Part shown: positions 45,090 to 53,247 of the stretch, one piece after another
How positions within the stretch are numbered: the first letter of the stretch is position 1
Layout: each line of letters begins with the position of its first letter
Assembly: GCF_005670685.2 (NCBI RefSeq)
Contig: NZ_CP062008.1
Coordinates: 4,030,001 to 4,094,000, forward strand
Direction: 5' to 3'
DNA: 64,000 nucleotides
Source of the DNA: Mycolicibacterium mucogenicum DSM 44124
GTDB lineage: Bacteria > Actinomycetota > Actinomycetes > Mycobacteriales > Mycobacteriaceae
Notes under the pieces: model-generated
The model's input: only the letters and a program-made list of their open reading frames with translations
What the model was told of the DNA's origin: nothing
Databases searched by the model: none
Position numbers and translations under genes: made by a program

Positions 45090-45946
45090 CAGCCACCGAA
45101 CCTTGCGCCGCTGATGACGCCCCACAGCGCCATGGTGAGCAGCATGTTGACGATCATCACGACGGTGACACTGCCGCGCATCGCGCGCCCGGCCGCCACG
45201 CCGACACCGGCCGGGCCGCCGGAGGCGAAATAGCCGTAGTAGCACTGGATCGTCGACGAGATGAACACGAAGATCACCGCTTTGACGGTGGCGAACAGCA
45301 CGTCGCGGCCCTCGAGGAACAGTCCGAAGTAGTGCAGGTAGGTACCTGTGGACTGGCCGGCGACGACGCTGACCAGCTGGCACGACAGGTAGGCCAGGGC
45401 CAGGGCCGCCAGGAACAGCGGGACCACCGCGATCACCGAGGCCACCACGCGCGTCGCCACCAGATAGGCCACCGAGTTGATGCCGAGGGTGTCGAGCGCG
45501 TCGATCTCGTCATTGATCCGCATGGCGCCGAGCTGGGCGGTGAACCGGCAGCCGGCCTGCGCGATGAAGGCCATCGCGATCATCGCCGGCGCCAGTTCTC
45601 GGGTTGTCGCGAAGGACGAGACCAGGCCGGTGGCAGGCCCGAGACCCAACAGGTTCAGGGCGTTGTAGCCCTCGACCGCGACCAGCGCGCCGGCCGTAAC
45701 GCCAAGTACACCGGCCACATTCAACGTGCCGCCGCCCACCACGATGGAGCCGTTGCCCCAGGTGATGTCGGACAGCAGCCGCAGCAGTTCCTTGCGGTAG
45801 CGCAGCCACATCGTCGGCACGGCCAGCACGACCTTGCCGAAGAACTCGACCATGTGGCCGGTGCGCCCGGCCGCCTTCAGCAGCCCGCTGCCGACCGCGG
45901 TGAACGGCCGGAGCAGGCCCGGGGTGAATGTTGAGGGAGCAGCCAT
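45089..45946 (-). CDS. yrbEB: YrbEB (MlaE-family permease of the Mce transporter)
   Basis: 285 aa integral membrane protein of the MlaE family with about five membrane helices. Conserved segments are FATTRELAPAMIAMAFIAQA and MRINDEIDALDTLGINS, the loop that docks on the MceG-type ATPase encoded elsewhere. It is separated from yrbEA by 1 bp and overlaps mceA by 1 bp. Together with YrbEA it forms the inner-membrane channel. Confidence 0.93.
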   Translation of the reverse strand: MAAPSTFTPGLLRPFTAVGSGLLKAAGRTGHMVEFFGKVVLAVPTMWLRYRKELLRLLSDITWGNGSIVVGGGTLNVAGVLGVTAGALVAVEGYNALNLLGLGPATGLVSSFATTRELAPAMIAMAFIAQAGCRFTAQLGAMRINDEIDALDTLGINSVAYLVATRVVASVIAVVPLFLAALALAYLSCQLVSVVAGQSTGTYLHYFGLFLEGRDVLFATVKAVIFVFISSTIQCYYGYFASGGPAGVGVAAGRAMRGSVTVVMIVNMLLTMALWGVISGARFGG

Positions 45947-45947
45947 G

Positions 45948-46811
45948 TCAGATCGACGTCTTCGGGAACACGATGACGTACAGCTGGCTCATCACGACGT
46001 TGACGATCATCATCAGCAGCACCGACTCCACCACCGCGGCGTTGACCGAGTTGGCCACACCGGCCGGACCGCCGCGGGTGTCCAGGCCCTTGTGGCAACT
46101 GATCACCGCCACGATGACACCGAAGACGATGGCCTTCACCATGGCCAGCGCAAGATCGCCGACGGTGGAGAACGACGAGAACGTGGCGATGAACGAGCCC
46201 GGTGTGCCGTTCTGCAGATAGACGTTGAACATGTAGCTCGCCAGGTAGCCGACGAAGCTGGTGACGCCGGTCAGCAGCACACCGATGAGAACCAGGGCGA
46301 CCAGGCGCGGCACGACGAGGCGCTGGATCGGGGACACGCCCATGACCTCCATGGCGGAGATTTCCTCACGCATGGTGCGCGAACCGAGGTCCGCGCAGAC
46401 GGCAGAACCGACCGCCGTCGCCAGCAGCAGCGAGGCGACCAGCGGAGCGCCCTGCCGGATGACCACGAGTCCTGTCGCCGCACCCGACAGCGATGATGCG
46501 CCGACCTGACCGGCCAGCAACGCGAACTGGATCGACAGCGTCACGCTGATCGGGATGGTCACCAGAACCGTTGGGGTGAAGGCGGTTCCGGCCATGAACG
46601 CGGCCTGGTCGAGGAACTCGCGCACCTGGAAGCGGCCCTTGACGATGTCGGTGAACAAGTACTCCAGCGTCCGCAGGCCGAGCACGATCTGCCCGCCGGC
46701 GGTGCTCAGCGATGCGATCGGGTGGTTCTGCAGATAACGCTTGACCCAGTCGATAGCCTCGGCGATGGCGCCCCACTTCGCCAGTCCCCGTGGTTGTGCC
46801 TGGTCGGTCAT
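45948..46811 (-). CDS. yrbEA: YrbEA (MlaE-family permease of the Mce transporter)
   Basis: 287 aa from the ATG at 46809-46811, which overlaps the TetR stop (ATGA). About five membrane helices; the docking loop reads SRTMREEISAMEVMGVSPIQ. A longer in-frame start at 46865 lies inside the TetR gene and is rejected. As usual for mce loci, no ATPase is encoded here; a shared MceG would serve it. Confidence 0.93.
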   Translation of the reverse strand: MTDQAQPRGLAKWGAIAEAIDWVKRYLQNHPIASLSTAGGQIVLGLRTLEYLFTDIVKGRFQVREFLDQAAFMAGTAFTPTVLVTIPISVTLSIQFALLAGQVGASSLSGAATGLVVIRQGAPLVASLLLATAVGSAVCADLGSRTMREEISAMEVMGVSPIQRLVVPRLVALVLIGVLLTGVTSFVGYLASYMFNVYLQNGTPGSFIATFSSFSTVGDLALAMVKAIVFGVIVAVISCHKGLDTRGGPAGVANSVNAAVVESVLLMMIVNVVMSQLYVIVFPKTSI

Positions 46812-47455
46812 CGAGCCGCCGCTTCCTTGCCGGACACCGGCCACTCGGTGGCGATGCCGCGGCACACCAGTTCATTGCTTGCGAGGGTCTGCGCGAGCAA
46901 CTCCTCGCGGCTGGGCTTCTGTCCGTAGCGAAGGGCGATGCCGAACGGGATGGCGCAGATGGTCTGGGCGGTGGCACGCACGTCGACGTCGGCCCGGATG
47001 TAGCCCTGCTTGATGCCGTCCCGAAGCATGGTCGCGAGAACCCGGGCGCCGTCATCGAAGAGACGCTGGAACTCCTCGGTCATCTGCTGATCGACGCCGG
47101 CGGCCTGCACGACGATCAACTGCATCAGCCGCGGTTCGTCGGCCAGCAGTTCGCTGTAGGCCATGCCGATACCGAGAAGGTGATCACGGAACTCGGTGAT
47201 GGACGTCAGCTGCCCCGGCCTCGAGTCACCGATCGCGGCGAGCACGCGGGCGTTCACCTGGCGCACCGCGTGGTCGACGATGTCGCGCTTGTTCTCGAAG
47301 TAGCGGTAGAACATCGAGTGCCCGGAGCCGAGGCGCTTGGCGATGTGGCTGATCGACGTCTGGTGATATCCGCGCTCAGCGAACTCCGCCAACGCCGCGT
47401 CGATGACCTCTTCCCGCACCAACTCGGCGCGTTTCGCACGCTGGCGTTCCGCCAT
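46808..47455 (-). CDS. TetR-family regulator, first gene of the mce operon
   Basis: 215 aa from the ATG at 47453-47455, with GAGGTG about 9 nt upstream; an in-frame GTG at 47488 would add 11 residues. The HTH reads HQTSISHIAKRLGSGHSMFY. The C-terminal domain (residues 65-190) contains ELLADEPRLMQLIVVQAAGVD, as in other mycobacterial lipid-responsive TetR proteins. Its stop overlaps yrbEA, so it is co-transcribed with the transporter. This makes autorepression lifted by an imported lipid a likely scheme. Confidence 0.88.
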   Translation of the reverse strand: MAERQRAKRAELVREEVIDAALAEFAERGYHQTSISHIAKRLGSGHSMFYRYFENKRDIVDHAVRQVNARVLAAIGDSRPGQLTSITEFRDHLLGIGMAYSELLADEPRLMQLIVVQAAGVDQQMTEEFQRLFDDGARVLATMLRDGIKQGYIRADVDVRATAQTICAIPFGIALRYGQKPSREELLAQTLASNELVCRGIATEWPVSGKEAAAR

Positions 47456-47702
47456 GGTCGCGCGCACCTCGCCTGTCACGCGGATCACAGTAGCGTATCG
47501 ATTCCGGTTTGGGACACACTCTTCGCGAAACGGAATGAATTGTCTCGCGAGTAAACGTTTGGGCTGCGCCGGTTTGCTGAATTCCGCACTTGAGGTTGCC
47601 GCTGCACAGTAGGGCGGGTTACTCCACGACGGGGCCGTTTAGCCATTTTCACGAAATACCCACAGCTTCGGCCGGCGCCGTGATAGGCGGCGGCGCCGCA
47701 CT

Positions 47703-47708
47703 ATCCTG
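47703..47708 (+). promoter_or_regulatory. -10 element of a probable leaderless promoter
   Basis: TATCCT ends 5 nt before the ATG of the crotonase gene (47714) with no Shine-Dalgarno sequence between them, so translation probably begins at the first base of the transcript. The 225-bp gap to the TetR/mce promoter also holds the palindrome CTCGCGAG (47544-47551); no full operator is evident. Confidence 0.4.
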
Positions 47709-47713
47709 CCCCC

Positions 47714-48514
47714 ATGGCAATGGATCGGATCACCGTCGAAGTTCGAGATGGCATCGCCTACGCGACGCTCAACCGGGCCGACAAGATGAACAGCCTGGAT
47801 CTGCCGATGCTGGAGGCGCTCGCCACGGTCCCTGACCGACTGGCGCGCGACCGTTCGGTGCGCGTCGTGATTCTGCGTGGCGACGGGCGCGCGTTCTGTA
47901 CCGGTCTCGACTTCGCCGGGGCAAAGTTGCAGGGCTTGAGCGCCGTGCGCAACTTCGGCAAGTTCCCCGGGCAGAAGACGAACCTGTTCCAGAAGGCCTG
48001 CTGGGCCTGGCGCGAGTTGCCGGTACCGGTCATCGCGGCCGTGCATGGCCACTGCTACGGCGGCGGACTGCAGGTAGCTCTCGCCGCGGACTTCCGGATC
48101 GCGACGCCGGACTGCAAGCTGTCGGTCATGGAGGCCCGCTGGGGCCTGATCCCGGACATGACGGGGTCGGTGACCCTGCGCGAGCTCCTGCCGATGGATG
48201 TGGCCAAGCGGCTCACCATGACCGCCGAAGTGTTTTCCGGGACTGATGCGCTGGGCTATGGACTGGTCACCGCCGTCGCCGACGACCCGTTGCTGGCCGC
48301 AGAGGAGCTGGCCGCCCAACTGATCGAGCGGTCCCCCGACGCACTGGCAGCCACCAAGAAGCTGTTCGACTCGACCTGGACGTCGGCGCCGCGCTCGGCG
48401 TTCTGGACCGAGTCGCTCTTGCAGCTACGACTGCTGCGGGGGCGCAATCACCGGTTGGCACGCAAGGCCGGTCGCGACGGCAGTCCGGCTTGGGCGCCGC
48501 GGTCGCTGGACTGA
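47714..48514 (+). CDS. Enoyl-CoA hydratase/isomerase (crotonase) family protein
   Basis: 266 aa. The oxyanion-hole segments are RAFCTGLDF and HGHCYGGGLQ. In typical hydratases the residue after GGG-x is the first catalytic glutamate; here it is glutamine (GGGLQVALAAD). The second acid position keeps E in VMEARWGLIPD, and an Asp follows the IP. This suggests isomerase or another crotonase chemistry rather than simple hydration. The 3' end overlaps the convergent secreted-protein gene by 67 bp. It is divergent from the mce operon. Confidence 0.87.
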   Translation: MAMDRITVEVRDGIAYATLNRADKMNSLDLPMLEALATVPDRLARDRSVRVVILRGDGRAFCTGLDFAGAKLQGLSAVRNFGKFPGQKTNLFQKACWAWRELPVPVIAAVHGHCYGGGLQVALAADFRIATPDCKLSVMEARWGLIPDMTGSVTLRELLPMDVAKRLTMTAEVFSGTDALGYGLVTAVADDPLLAAEELAAQLIERSPDALAATKKLFDSTWTSAPRSAFWTESLLQLRLLRGRNHRLARKAGRDGSPAWAPRSLD

Positions 48515-49557
48515 AGTCCGGCCTTGTCGTCCGGCTTGGGCTTGGGCTTGGGCGTCAGCGCATTCGTCGCTTTCGTCAGACCCTTGGTGAGCCCGGCCAG
48601 CGGGTTGGGCAGCTGCCCGAATGTCTGCGACGGCGGCGTCTTCTTCGGCTTCTTCGGCGGCGTCTGGGATAGATCGGGGGTGACAGCCGACGTCGTGACG
48701 GACTTCGGCGCCGCCACCGGTGTGAAGCCACCGGGCTGCATGGCCGCTGTCCGGACCTTGTTGACCTCGGTGACGATGGTGTTCGCGACGACGTTGCCGG
48801 CGTTGGTCACCACGCCGACGGCGGTCTGGACACCCGCCATCGCCGCACGGAGCGGATTGCCGCTTTTCGCCAGTTCCTGAGCCACCGCGTCAGGCACGTG
48901 GAACGCGCCGGCGAGGAAGAAGTTGAAGCCCGGGAAGATCACTGCCGCAACCACATTGATGACGCCGATGACCGCGACCTGGAAGACTCCGCGCGGCATG
49001 ACGGTCGGTTCGGGGTTCCGCACGACGGGCGCGTTGAGCGCGTCGTAGGTCTGCTGGCGGAACTGCTGGAATGCGTTGAGCACCGCGCCCGGGCCGGCGG
49101 GGATCGCGGGCGGAATGTTGAGCAGACCCACCACGCCGACCTCGAACGCGTTGAGCGCCCGCTTCGCCGGAATGGCGGCGTCGGCGTCGATCGCCTTGTC
49201 CATGGCGGCGGCCGTGGGTCCCGTCATCGACGCCGCGGCGATACCGAGGGCCTTGAGCGGTCCGTTCGCCGGCAACGCGGCGAGGAAGACGGCCGGCTCC
49301 TGCAGCGTGGTGGTGACACCTGTCGTGACGGTCTGCGCCAGCAGCGGACAGATGATGGAGCAGTAGATCCCCTGGTTCTTCACGAAGCTGGTGATCAGTC
49401 CGCCCGGCGGAACTGTTGCGGTCAAACGGATTTCCCGTGTCACAGCCGGCGGCGAGGGATCGCCGGCGGCAGGCGGGGCGGGTGGCGCCGGCGCGATGAC
49501 GGCCACGGCAACAGCGGTCGCGGCAAGAGCAGTGGGCAGGCGTGCGGACAGTTGCAT
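48448..49557 (-). CDS. Secreted protein of unknown function
   Basis: 369 aa from the ATG at 49555-49557, with AAGGGGAT upstream. A signal peptide (about residues 1-30, with a long Ala/Val core) is followed by a Pro-rich stretch and a mature region with two close cysteines (YCSIICPLL). There are repeated hydrophobic, Ala/Val-rich helices (GVFQVAVIGVINVVAAVIFP) and a Lys/Pro-rich tail (KPKPKPDDK). I do not recognise the family; it resembles mycobacterial cell-wall or PE-like secreted proteins in composition only. The last 22 codons overlap the crotonase gene on the other strand. Confidence 0.7.
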   Translation of the reverse strand: MQLSARLPTALAATAVAVAVIAPAPPAPPAAGDPSPPAVTREIRLTATVPPGGLITSFVKNQGIYCSIICPLLAQTVTTGVTTTLQEPAVFLAALPANGPLKALGIAAASMTGPTAAAMDKAIDADAAIPAKRALNAFEVGVVGLLNIPPAIPAGPGAVLNAFQQFRQQTYDALNAPVVRNPEPTVMPRGVFQVAVIGVINVVAAVIFPGFNFFLAGAFHVPDAVAQELAKSGNPLRAAMAGVQTAVGVVTNAGNVVANTIVTEVNKVRTAAMQPGGFTPVAAPKSVTTSAVTPDLSQTPPKKPKKTPPSQTFGQLPNPLAGLTKGLTKATNALTPKPKPKPDDKAGLQSSDRGAQAGLPSRPALRANR

Positions 49558-49612
49558 CGTGATCCCCTTGCGCAGCGGTGTACGGGTACCACGATCCAGC
49601 GGGCCACTCGGT

Positions 49613-50077
49613 TCAATCGGCACGGGAATCGATCGGCGCAGCCAGTGCGCCGAGGCTGACGAGCAGGTTCCTGGTCGGCGGCAGCGCGAGGTCGGCGACC
49701 GTGGTGGTGTTCAGTGACGCATAGAACGCCGCTTTGGCCTGCGCCAGCGCCGCACGGAGCCGGCACGCCGACTGCAGTGGGCAATCCAGCCCACTGCAGT
49801 CGACGAGCTCGGTGTCACCGTCGTCTTCCAGCGACCGCACCACGTCGCCCAGACGGGCGGTACGGCCGGCCGCGGTGAGGGCAAGCCCGCCGCCGCGACC
49901 GCGGTCAGCCTCCAGCCACCCGGACGTCGCCAGGTGCGCACACGCTTTGGTCGCGTGCGTGTACGAGATTTGCATGTCCTCGGCGATCTGCCGCGTCGAA
50001 ATGCGTTGCCGGCCGTCTTCGGCGGCGAGCCGGATCAAGATCCGCAGCCCGACGTCACTGAAACCGGTCAACCGCAC
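49613..50077 (-). CDS. Rrf2-family regulator with Fe-S cysteines (NsrR/IscR-like)
   Basis: 154 aa, GTG start. The winged helix (residues 1-65, STRQIAEDMQISYTHATKAC) is followed by a cluster motif C-x4-C-x5-C (CSGLDCPLQSAC), as in Rrf2 proteins that hold a 2Fe-2S or 4Fe-4S cluster and sense nitric oxide or Fe-S status. A TAGCGT 6 nt before the GTG suggests a leaderless start. The sequence upstream is unusually A/T-rich (50085-50110) and could hold its operator. The target genes are not evident from position. Confidence 0.88.
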   Translation of the reverse strand: MRLTGFSDVGLRILIRLAAEDGRQRISTRQIAEDMQISYTHATKACAHLATSGWLEADRGRGGGLALTAAGRTARLGDVVRSLEDDGDTELVDCSGLDCPLQSACRLRAALAQAKAAFYASLNTTTVADLALPPTRNLLVSLGALAAPIDSRAD

Positions 50078-50137
50078 ACGACCACGCTATTTAATCGTCA
50101 TTTCTGATGCAAATAAAACGGGCGGCGGCTCGCTGGG

Positions 50138-51358
50138 TCAGCTCGCCAGGTGCTTCTTGAGCTCCGTGCGGGCGAGGGCGTTCTTGTGCACCTCGTCGGG
50201 CCCGTCGGCGAAGCGCAGCGTGCGGATGCCCGCGTACATGGCGGCAAGCGGGAAGTCTTGGGACACCCCGCCGGCGCCGTGGACCTGGATGGCCTTGTCC
50301 AGAATCCACTGCACGGTGAGCGGCGTGGCGATCTTGATGGACTGAATCTCGGTGTGCGCGCCGCGATTTCCGACGGTGTCCATCAGCCAGGCAGTCTTGA
50401 GCACCAGCAGCCGCAGCTGCTCGATCCGCACGCGCGATTCGGCGATCCAGTCGCGGATCACGCCCTGCTCGGCCAGTGACTTGCCGAACGCGACCCGGCT
50501 CGCGGCTCGCTGACACATCATCTCGACGGCACGCTCGGCGACGCCGATCGCACGCATGCAGTGGTGGATGCGGCCCGGCCCGAGACGTGCCTGGGCGATG
50601 GCGAACCCGCCGCCCTCTTCACCGATCAGGTTGGACACCGGTACCCGCACGTCGGTGAAGCGCAGCTCGGCGTGCCCGCCATGGTCGTGGTCGTCGTACC
50701 CGAACACCTCCATGCCGCGCAGCACCTCGAGGCCCGGGGTGTCGCGGGGCACCAGGATCTGCGACTGCTGACGGTGACGTTCCGAACTGGGATCCGTCTT
50801 GCCCATCACGATGAAGACGGCGCAGTTGGGATTCATCGCTCCGGTGATCCACCACTTGCGGCCATTGATCACGTACTCGTCGCCGTCCCGAACGATCGAC
50901 AGCTCGACGTTGGTGGCGTCCGAGCTCGCCACGTCGGGTTCGGTCATGGCGAAAGCGGACCGAATCTCGCCCGCCAGCAACGGATCCAGCCACCGGCGCT
51001 GCTGCTCGTCGGTGCCGAATTCGTTGAGCACCTCCATGTTTCCGGTGTCCGGTGCGGCACAGTTGAAGACCGCGGGTGCCAATTGGATACTGCGGCCGGT
51101 GATTTCGGCCAACGGCGCGTACTGCAGGTTGGTCAGGCCGGCGCCCTTGGCACCGGGCAGGAACAGGTTCCACAACCCGCGGCTGCGCGCCTCGGCGCGC
51201 AGCTCGGTGAGCACCGGAACGCTGTCCCAGGCCCAGCAGTTGTCCAGGGCATTGAGCTGCTCGTGGAACGTCTTCTCGGCCGGATAGACATGACTGTCCA
51301 TGAACGCAGTCAGTTCGGCGACCATCTCGTTGGTCTTGGCGTCGTAGGCGAATTCCAT
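50138..51358 (-). CDS. Acyl-CoA dehydrogenase, ACAD10/ACAD11-like
   Basis: 406 aa from the ATG at 51356-51358. It has the features of the ACAD10/11 subgroup: an N-terminal DSHVYPAEK segment, substrate motif [15 protein letters not shown] and the diagnostic C-terminal motif [13 protein letters not shown], where an Asp stands in place of the usual catalytic Glu loop. In animals this domain is fused to an aminoglycoside-phosphotransferase-like kinase, and the pair degrades 4-hydroxyacyl-CoAs through a phosphorylated intermediate. Here the kinase partner is the adjacent gene, 1 bp away. Confidence 0.9.
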   Translation of the reverse strand: MEFAYDAKTNEMVAELTAFMDSHVYPAEKTFHEQLNALDNCWAWDSVPVLTELRAEARSRGLWNLFLPGAKGAGLTNLQYAPLAEITGRSIQLAPAVFNCAAPDTGNMEVLNEFGTDEQQRRWLDPLLAGEIRSAFAMTEPDVASSDATNVELSIVRDGDEYVINGRKWWITGAMNPNCAVFIVMGKTDPSSERHRQQSQILVPRDTPGLEVLRGMEVFGYDDHDHGGHAELRFTDVRVPVSNLIGEEGGGFAIAQARLGPGRIHHCMRAIGVAERAVEMMCQRAASRVAFGKSLAEQGVIRDWIAESRVRIEQLRLLVLKTAWLMDTVGNRGAHTEIQSIKIATPLTVQWILDKAIQVHGAGGVSQDFPLAAMYAGIRTLRFADGPDEVHKNALARTELKKHLAS

Positions 51359-51359
51359 G

Positions 51360-52388
51360 TCAGTGCTCCTTGAGTGCGTTGAGGCCGGCATCCAGCAGGA
51401 AGTGCACCGCGTCGCCGGCGAACGAGAATCCGTCACCGACGGTCTGTCCGTTGACATAGCGGTAGTGGATACCTTCGAAGATGCCCGCCATCTTGAAGAA
51501 GGCGAGACTCAGGTAGAAGCCGAAATCGCCGAGTGGACGGTCGATTCCGACGCGGTAGCGGTCGATGATCTCCTGTTCGGAGAGGAAGCCTGGCGCTTCA
51601 CTGACATCGGAGACCTCCCCGTTGCCCGATGCGGCCAACCGCCCGTAGGCCACCATCAAGGCCAAGTCGGTGAGCGAGTCGCCGATGGTGGCCAGCTCCC
51701 AGTCGATCACCGCGGCAGGACGGTCCCCGGAGTCGAAAAGCACGTTGTCCAGCCGGTAGTCACCGTGCACGATGCCCGGTGCCGAGTCGGCCGGAACCCG
51801 CCCCGACAAAGCCTGATAGAGCTGCTCCATGACGGGCAGGTCCCGGGTGCGGGCGGCGAGAAACTGCTTGTGCCACCGCCCGACCTGGCGCCCGAGGAAG
51901 CCTTCGGGCCGGCCGAAGTCCGTGAGCCCCACCGATGCGGGATCGACGGAATGGACCGCGACCAGGGTGTCGACGAGCCGTTCCGAAATGAGGCGGGTGC
52001 GCTCGGCTCCCAGGTCCTTCAGTTCGGCGGCTTGCCGGTACGGCGTGCCGTCGATTTCGGCCATCACATAGAAGGGGGCGCCAAGTACCGATGTGTCATC
52101 GCAGAAGCCGTACATGACGGGAACGGGTACCGCGGTGGGTGCCAGCGCCGACATCATCCGGTACTCGCGGCTCATGTCGTGCGCGGTGGCGAGGAGTTCA
52201 CCGACCGGCGGACGACGGACGATCCATGACGAATCACCATCGGTGACACGGTAAGTCAGGTTCGATTTGCCACCGGCGATCAACGTCGCCGACAGCGTGG
52301 CGCCGGCACCGGGCACGGTGGACGACAGCCACGCACCGAGCCGATCCAGGTCCAGCCCCGGCAGTTCGACATGTGCGCCGGCGGCCAT
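51360..52388 (-). CDS. Phosphotransferase (APH family), partner of the ACAD10/11-like dehydrogenase
   Basis: 342 aa kinase-fold protein. It has a nucleotide-binding glycine region ([13 protein letters not shown], about 37-49), catalytic HGD at 208-210 ([14 protein letters not shown]) and metal-binding D229 in [11 protein letters not shown]. This is the bacterial equivalent of the N-terminal domain of ACAD10/ACAD11, not an antibiotic-resistance enzyme. The start shares one base with the SDR stop, and the stop is 1 bp from the dehydrogenase start region. Expected role: phosphorylation of the hydroxyl group of a 4-hydroxyacyl-CoA. Confidence 0.88.
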   Translation of the reverse strand: MAAGAHVELPGLDLDRLGAWLSSTVPGAGATLSATLIAGGKSNLTYRVTDGDSSWIVRRPPVGELLATAHDMSREYRMMSALAPTAVPVPVMYGFCDDTSVLGAPFYVMAEIDGTPYRQAAELKDLGAERTRLISERLVDTLVAVHSVDPASVGLTDFGRPEGFLGRQVGRWHKQFLAARTRDLPVMEQLYQALSGRVPADSAPGIVHGDYRLDNVLFDSGDRPAAVIDWELATIGDSLTDLALMVAYGRLAASGNGEVSDVSEAPGFLSEQEIIDRYRVGIDRPLGDFGFYLSLAFFKMAGIFEGIHYRYVNGQTVGDGFSFAGDAVHFLLDAGLNALKEH

Positions 52389-53143
52389 CAGACGCCACCA
52401 CCCAGGAGCACGCCGCCGTCGATCGTCAGGGTCTGGCCGGTCATCCAGCCGGCGTCATCCGACAGCAGGAACGCCACCACCGAGCCGATATCCTCCGGCA
52501 CACCAAGACGTTTCAGCGCATAGTGCGAGCTGACCTCTTCTTCACGGCCTTCGTAGAGCGCGGTCGCGAAGCTGGTTTTGACGACGGCGGGTGCGACGGC
52601 GTTGACGCGGATGTTCGGGCCCAGCTCGACGGCCAGCTCCTCGGTGAGGTGGATGACCGCGGCCTTCGAGACGCCGTAGAAGGCGATGCCCGGGGCAGGT
52701 CGCAGCCCAGCGATCGATGCGACGTTGACGATCGCGCCGCCGTGCTCACCCTGCCAGGCCCGGTTCACCTTCTGCACCCACGAGAGCGCCGACAGCACGT
52801 TGACTTCGAGAATCTTGCGCGCGGCGTCCATGTCGATGTCCATGAGCGGTCCGTACACCGGGTTGATGCCGGTGTTGTTGACGAAAAGGTCGGCGCTGCC
52901 GAAGGTTTCGACCGCCTTGGCCACCACGGCATCCTGATGCTCGGTGTCGTCGCCGCGGCCGGCGACGGCCAGCGCAACGTCCGGTCCGCCGAGGGTCTCG
53001 ACGGCGGCGTCGAGCGCTTCCTGCTTGCGGGCCGTGATCACCACCTTCGCGCCTTCGTCCACCAGACGCTGGGCGATGGCGAAACCGATGCCGCGACTGG
53101 CACCCGTGACGATCGCGGTCTTTCCTTCGAATCGCGTGCTCAT
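52388..53143 (-). CDS. Short-chain dehydrogenase/reductase (FabG-like)
   Basis: 251 aa from the ATG at 53141-53143, with AGGAAG 5 nt upstream. Cofactor motif TGASRGIG is near residue 14, NNTG (variant of NNAG) follows, and catalytic Ser (VASIAG) and Y-x-x-x-K (FYGVSKAA) are present. It is the first gene of the three-gene ACAD10/11-like operon and probably oxidises or reduces a hydroxy/keto-acyl substrate of that pathway. It is divergent from a TetR gene; the gap holds strong inverted repeats. Confidence 0.9.
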   Translation of the reverse strand: MSTRFEGKTAIVTGASRGIGFAIAQRLVDEGAKVVITARKQEALDAAVETLGGPDVALAVAGRGDDTEHQDAVVAKAVETFGSADLFVNNTGINPVYGPLMDIDMDAARKILEVNVLSALSWVQKVNRAWQGEHGGAIVNVASIAGLRPAPGIAFYGVSKAAVIHLTEELAVELGPNIRVNAVAPAVVKTSFATALYEGREEEVSSHYALKRLGVPEDIGSVVAFLLSDDAGWMTGQTLTIDGGVLLGGGV

Positions 53144-53202
53144 GTCAACTTCCTCGTGGGGTTGGCGGGACATGGCCCCACCTGTGGGACACATAGTCGA
53201 AG

Positions 53203-53219
53203 TGTGCCACACTGGCACA
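53203..53219. promoter_or_regulatory. Perfect inverted repeat TGTGCCA-CAC-TGGCACA, probable TetR operator
   Basis: A 7-3-7 perfect palindrome in the 104-bp gap between the SDR operon and the divergent TetR gene, centred 37 bp before the TetR start. It would cover the -35 region of the TetR promoter and could control both directions. Confidence 0.6.
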
Positions 53220-53233
53220 TACCGGCGCAATGT

Positions 53234-53244
53234 CCCATAATGGG
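53234..53244. promoter_or_regulatory. Palindrome CCCATAATGGG with embedded -10 (CATAAT)
   Basis: A perfect 5-1-5 repeat lying over CATAAT (53236-53241), 6 nt before the TetR ATG at 53248. This is a leaderless-type promoter with the operator on its -10. It is the second palindrome in this gap. Confidence 0.45.
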
Positions 53245-53247
53245 CGA

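Noticed and set aside
48448-49557. PE/PPE family protein
   Set aside because: There is a normal signal peptide and no N-terminal Pro-Glu or Pro-Pro-Glu motif; only the Ala-rich composition is similar.
51360-52388. Aminoglycoside resistance phosphotransferase
   Set aside because: The APH fold is present, but the gene is coupled to an ACAD10/11-like dehydrogenase, which points to acyl-CoA metabolism.
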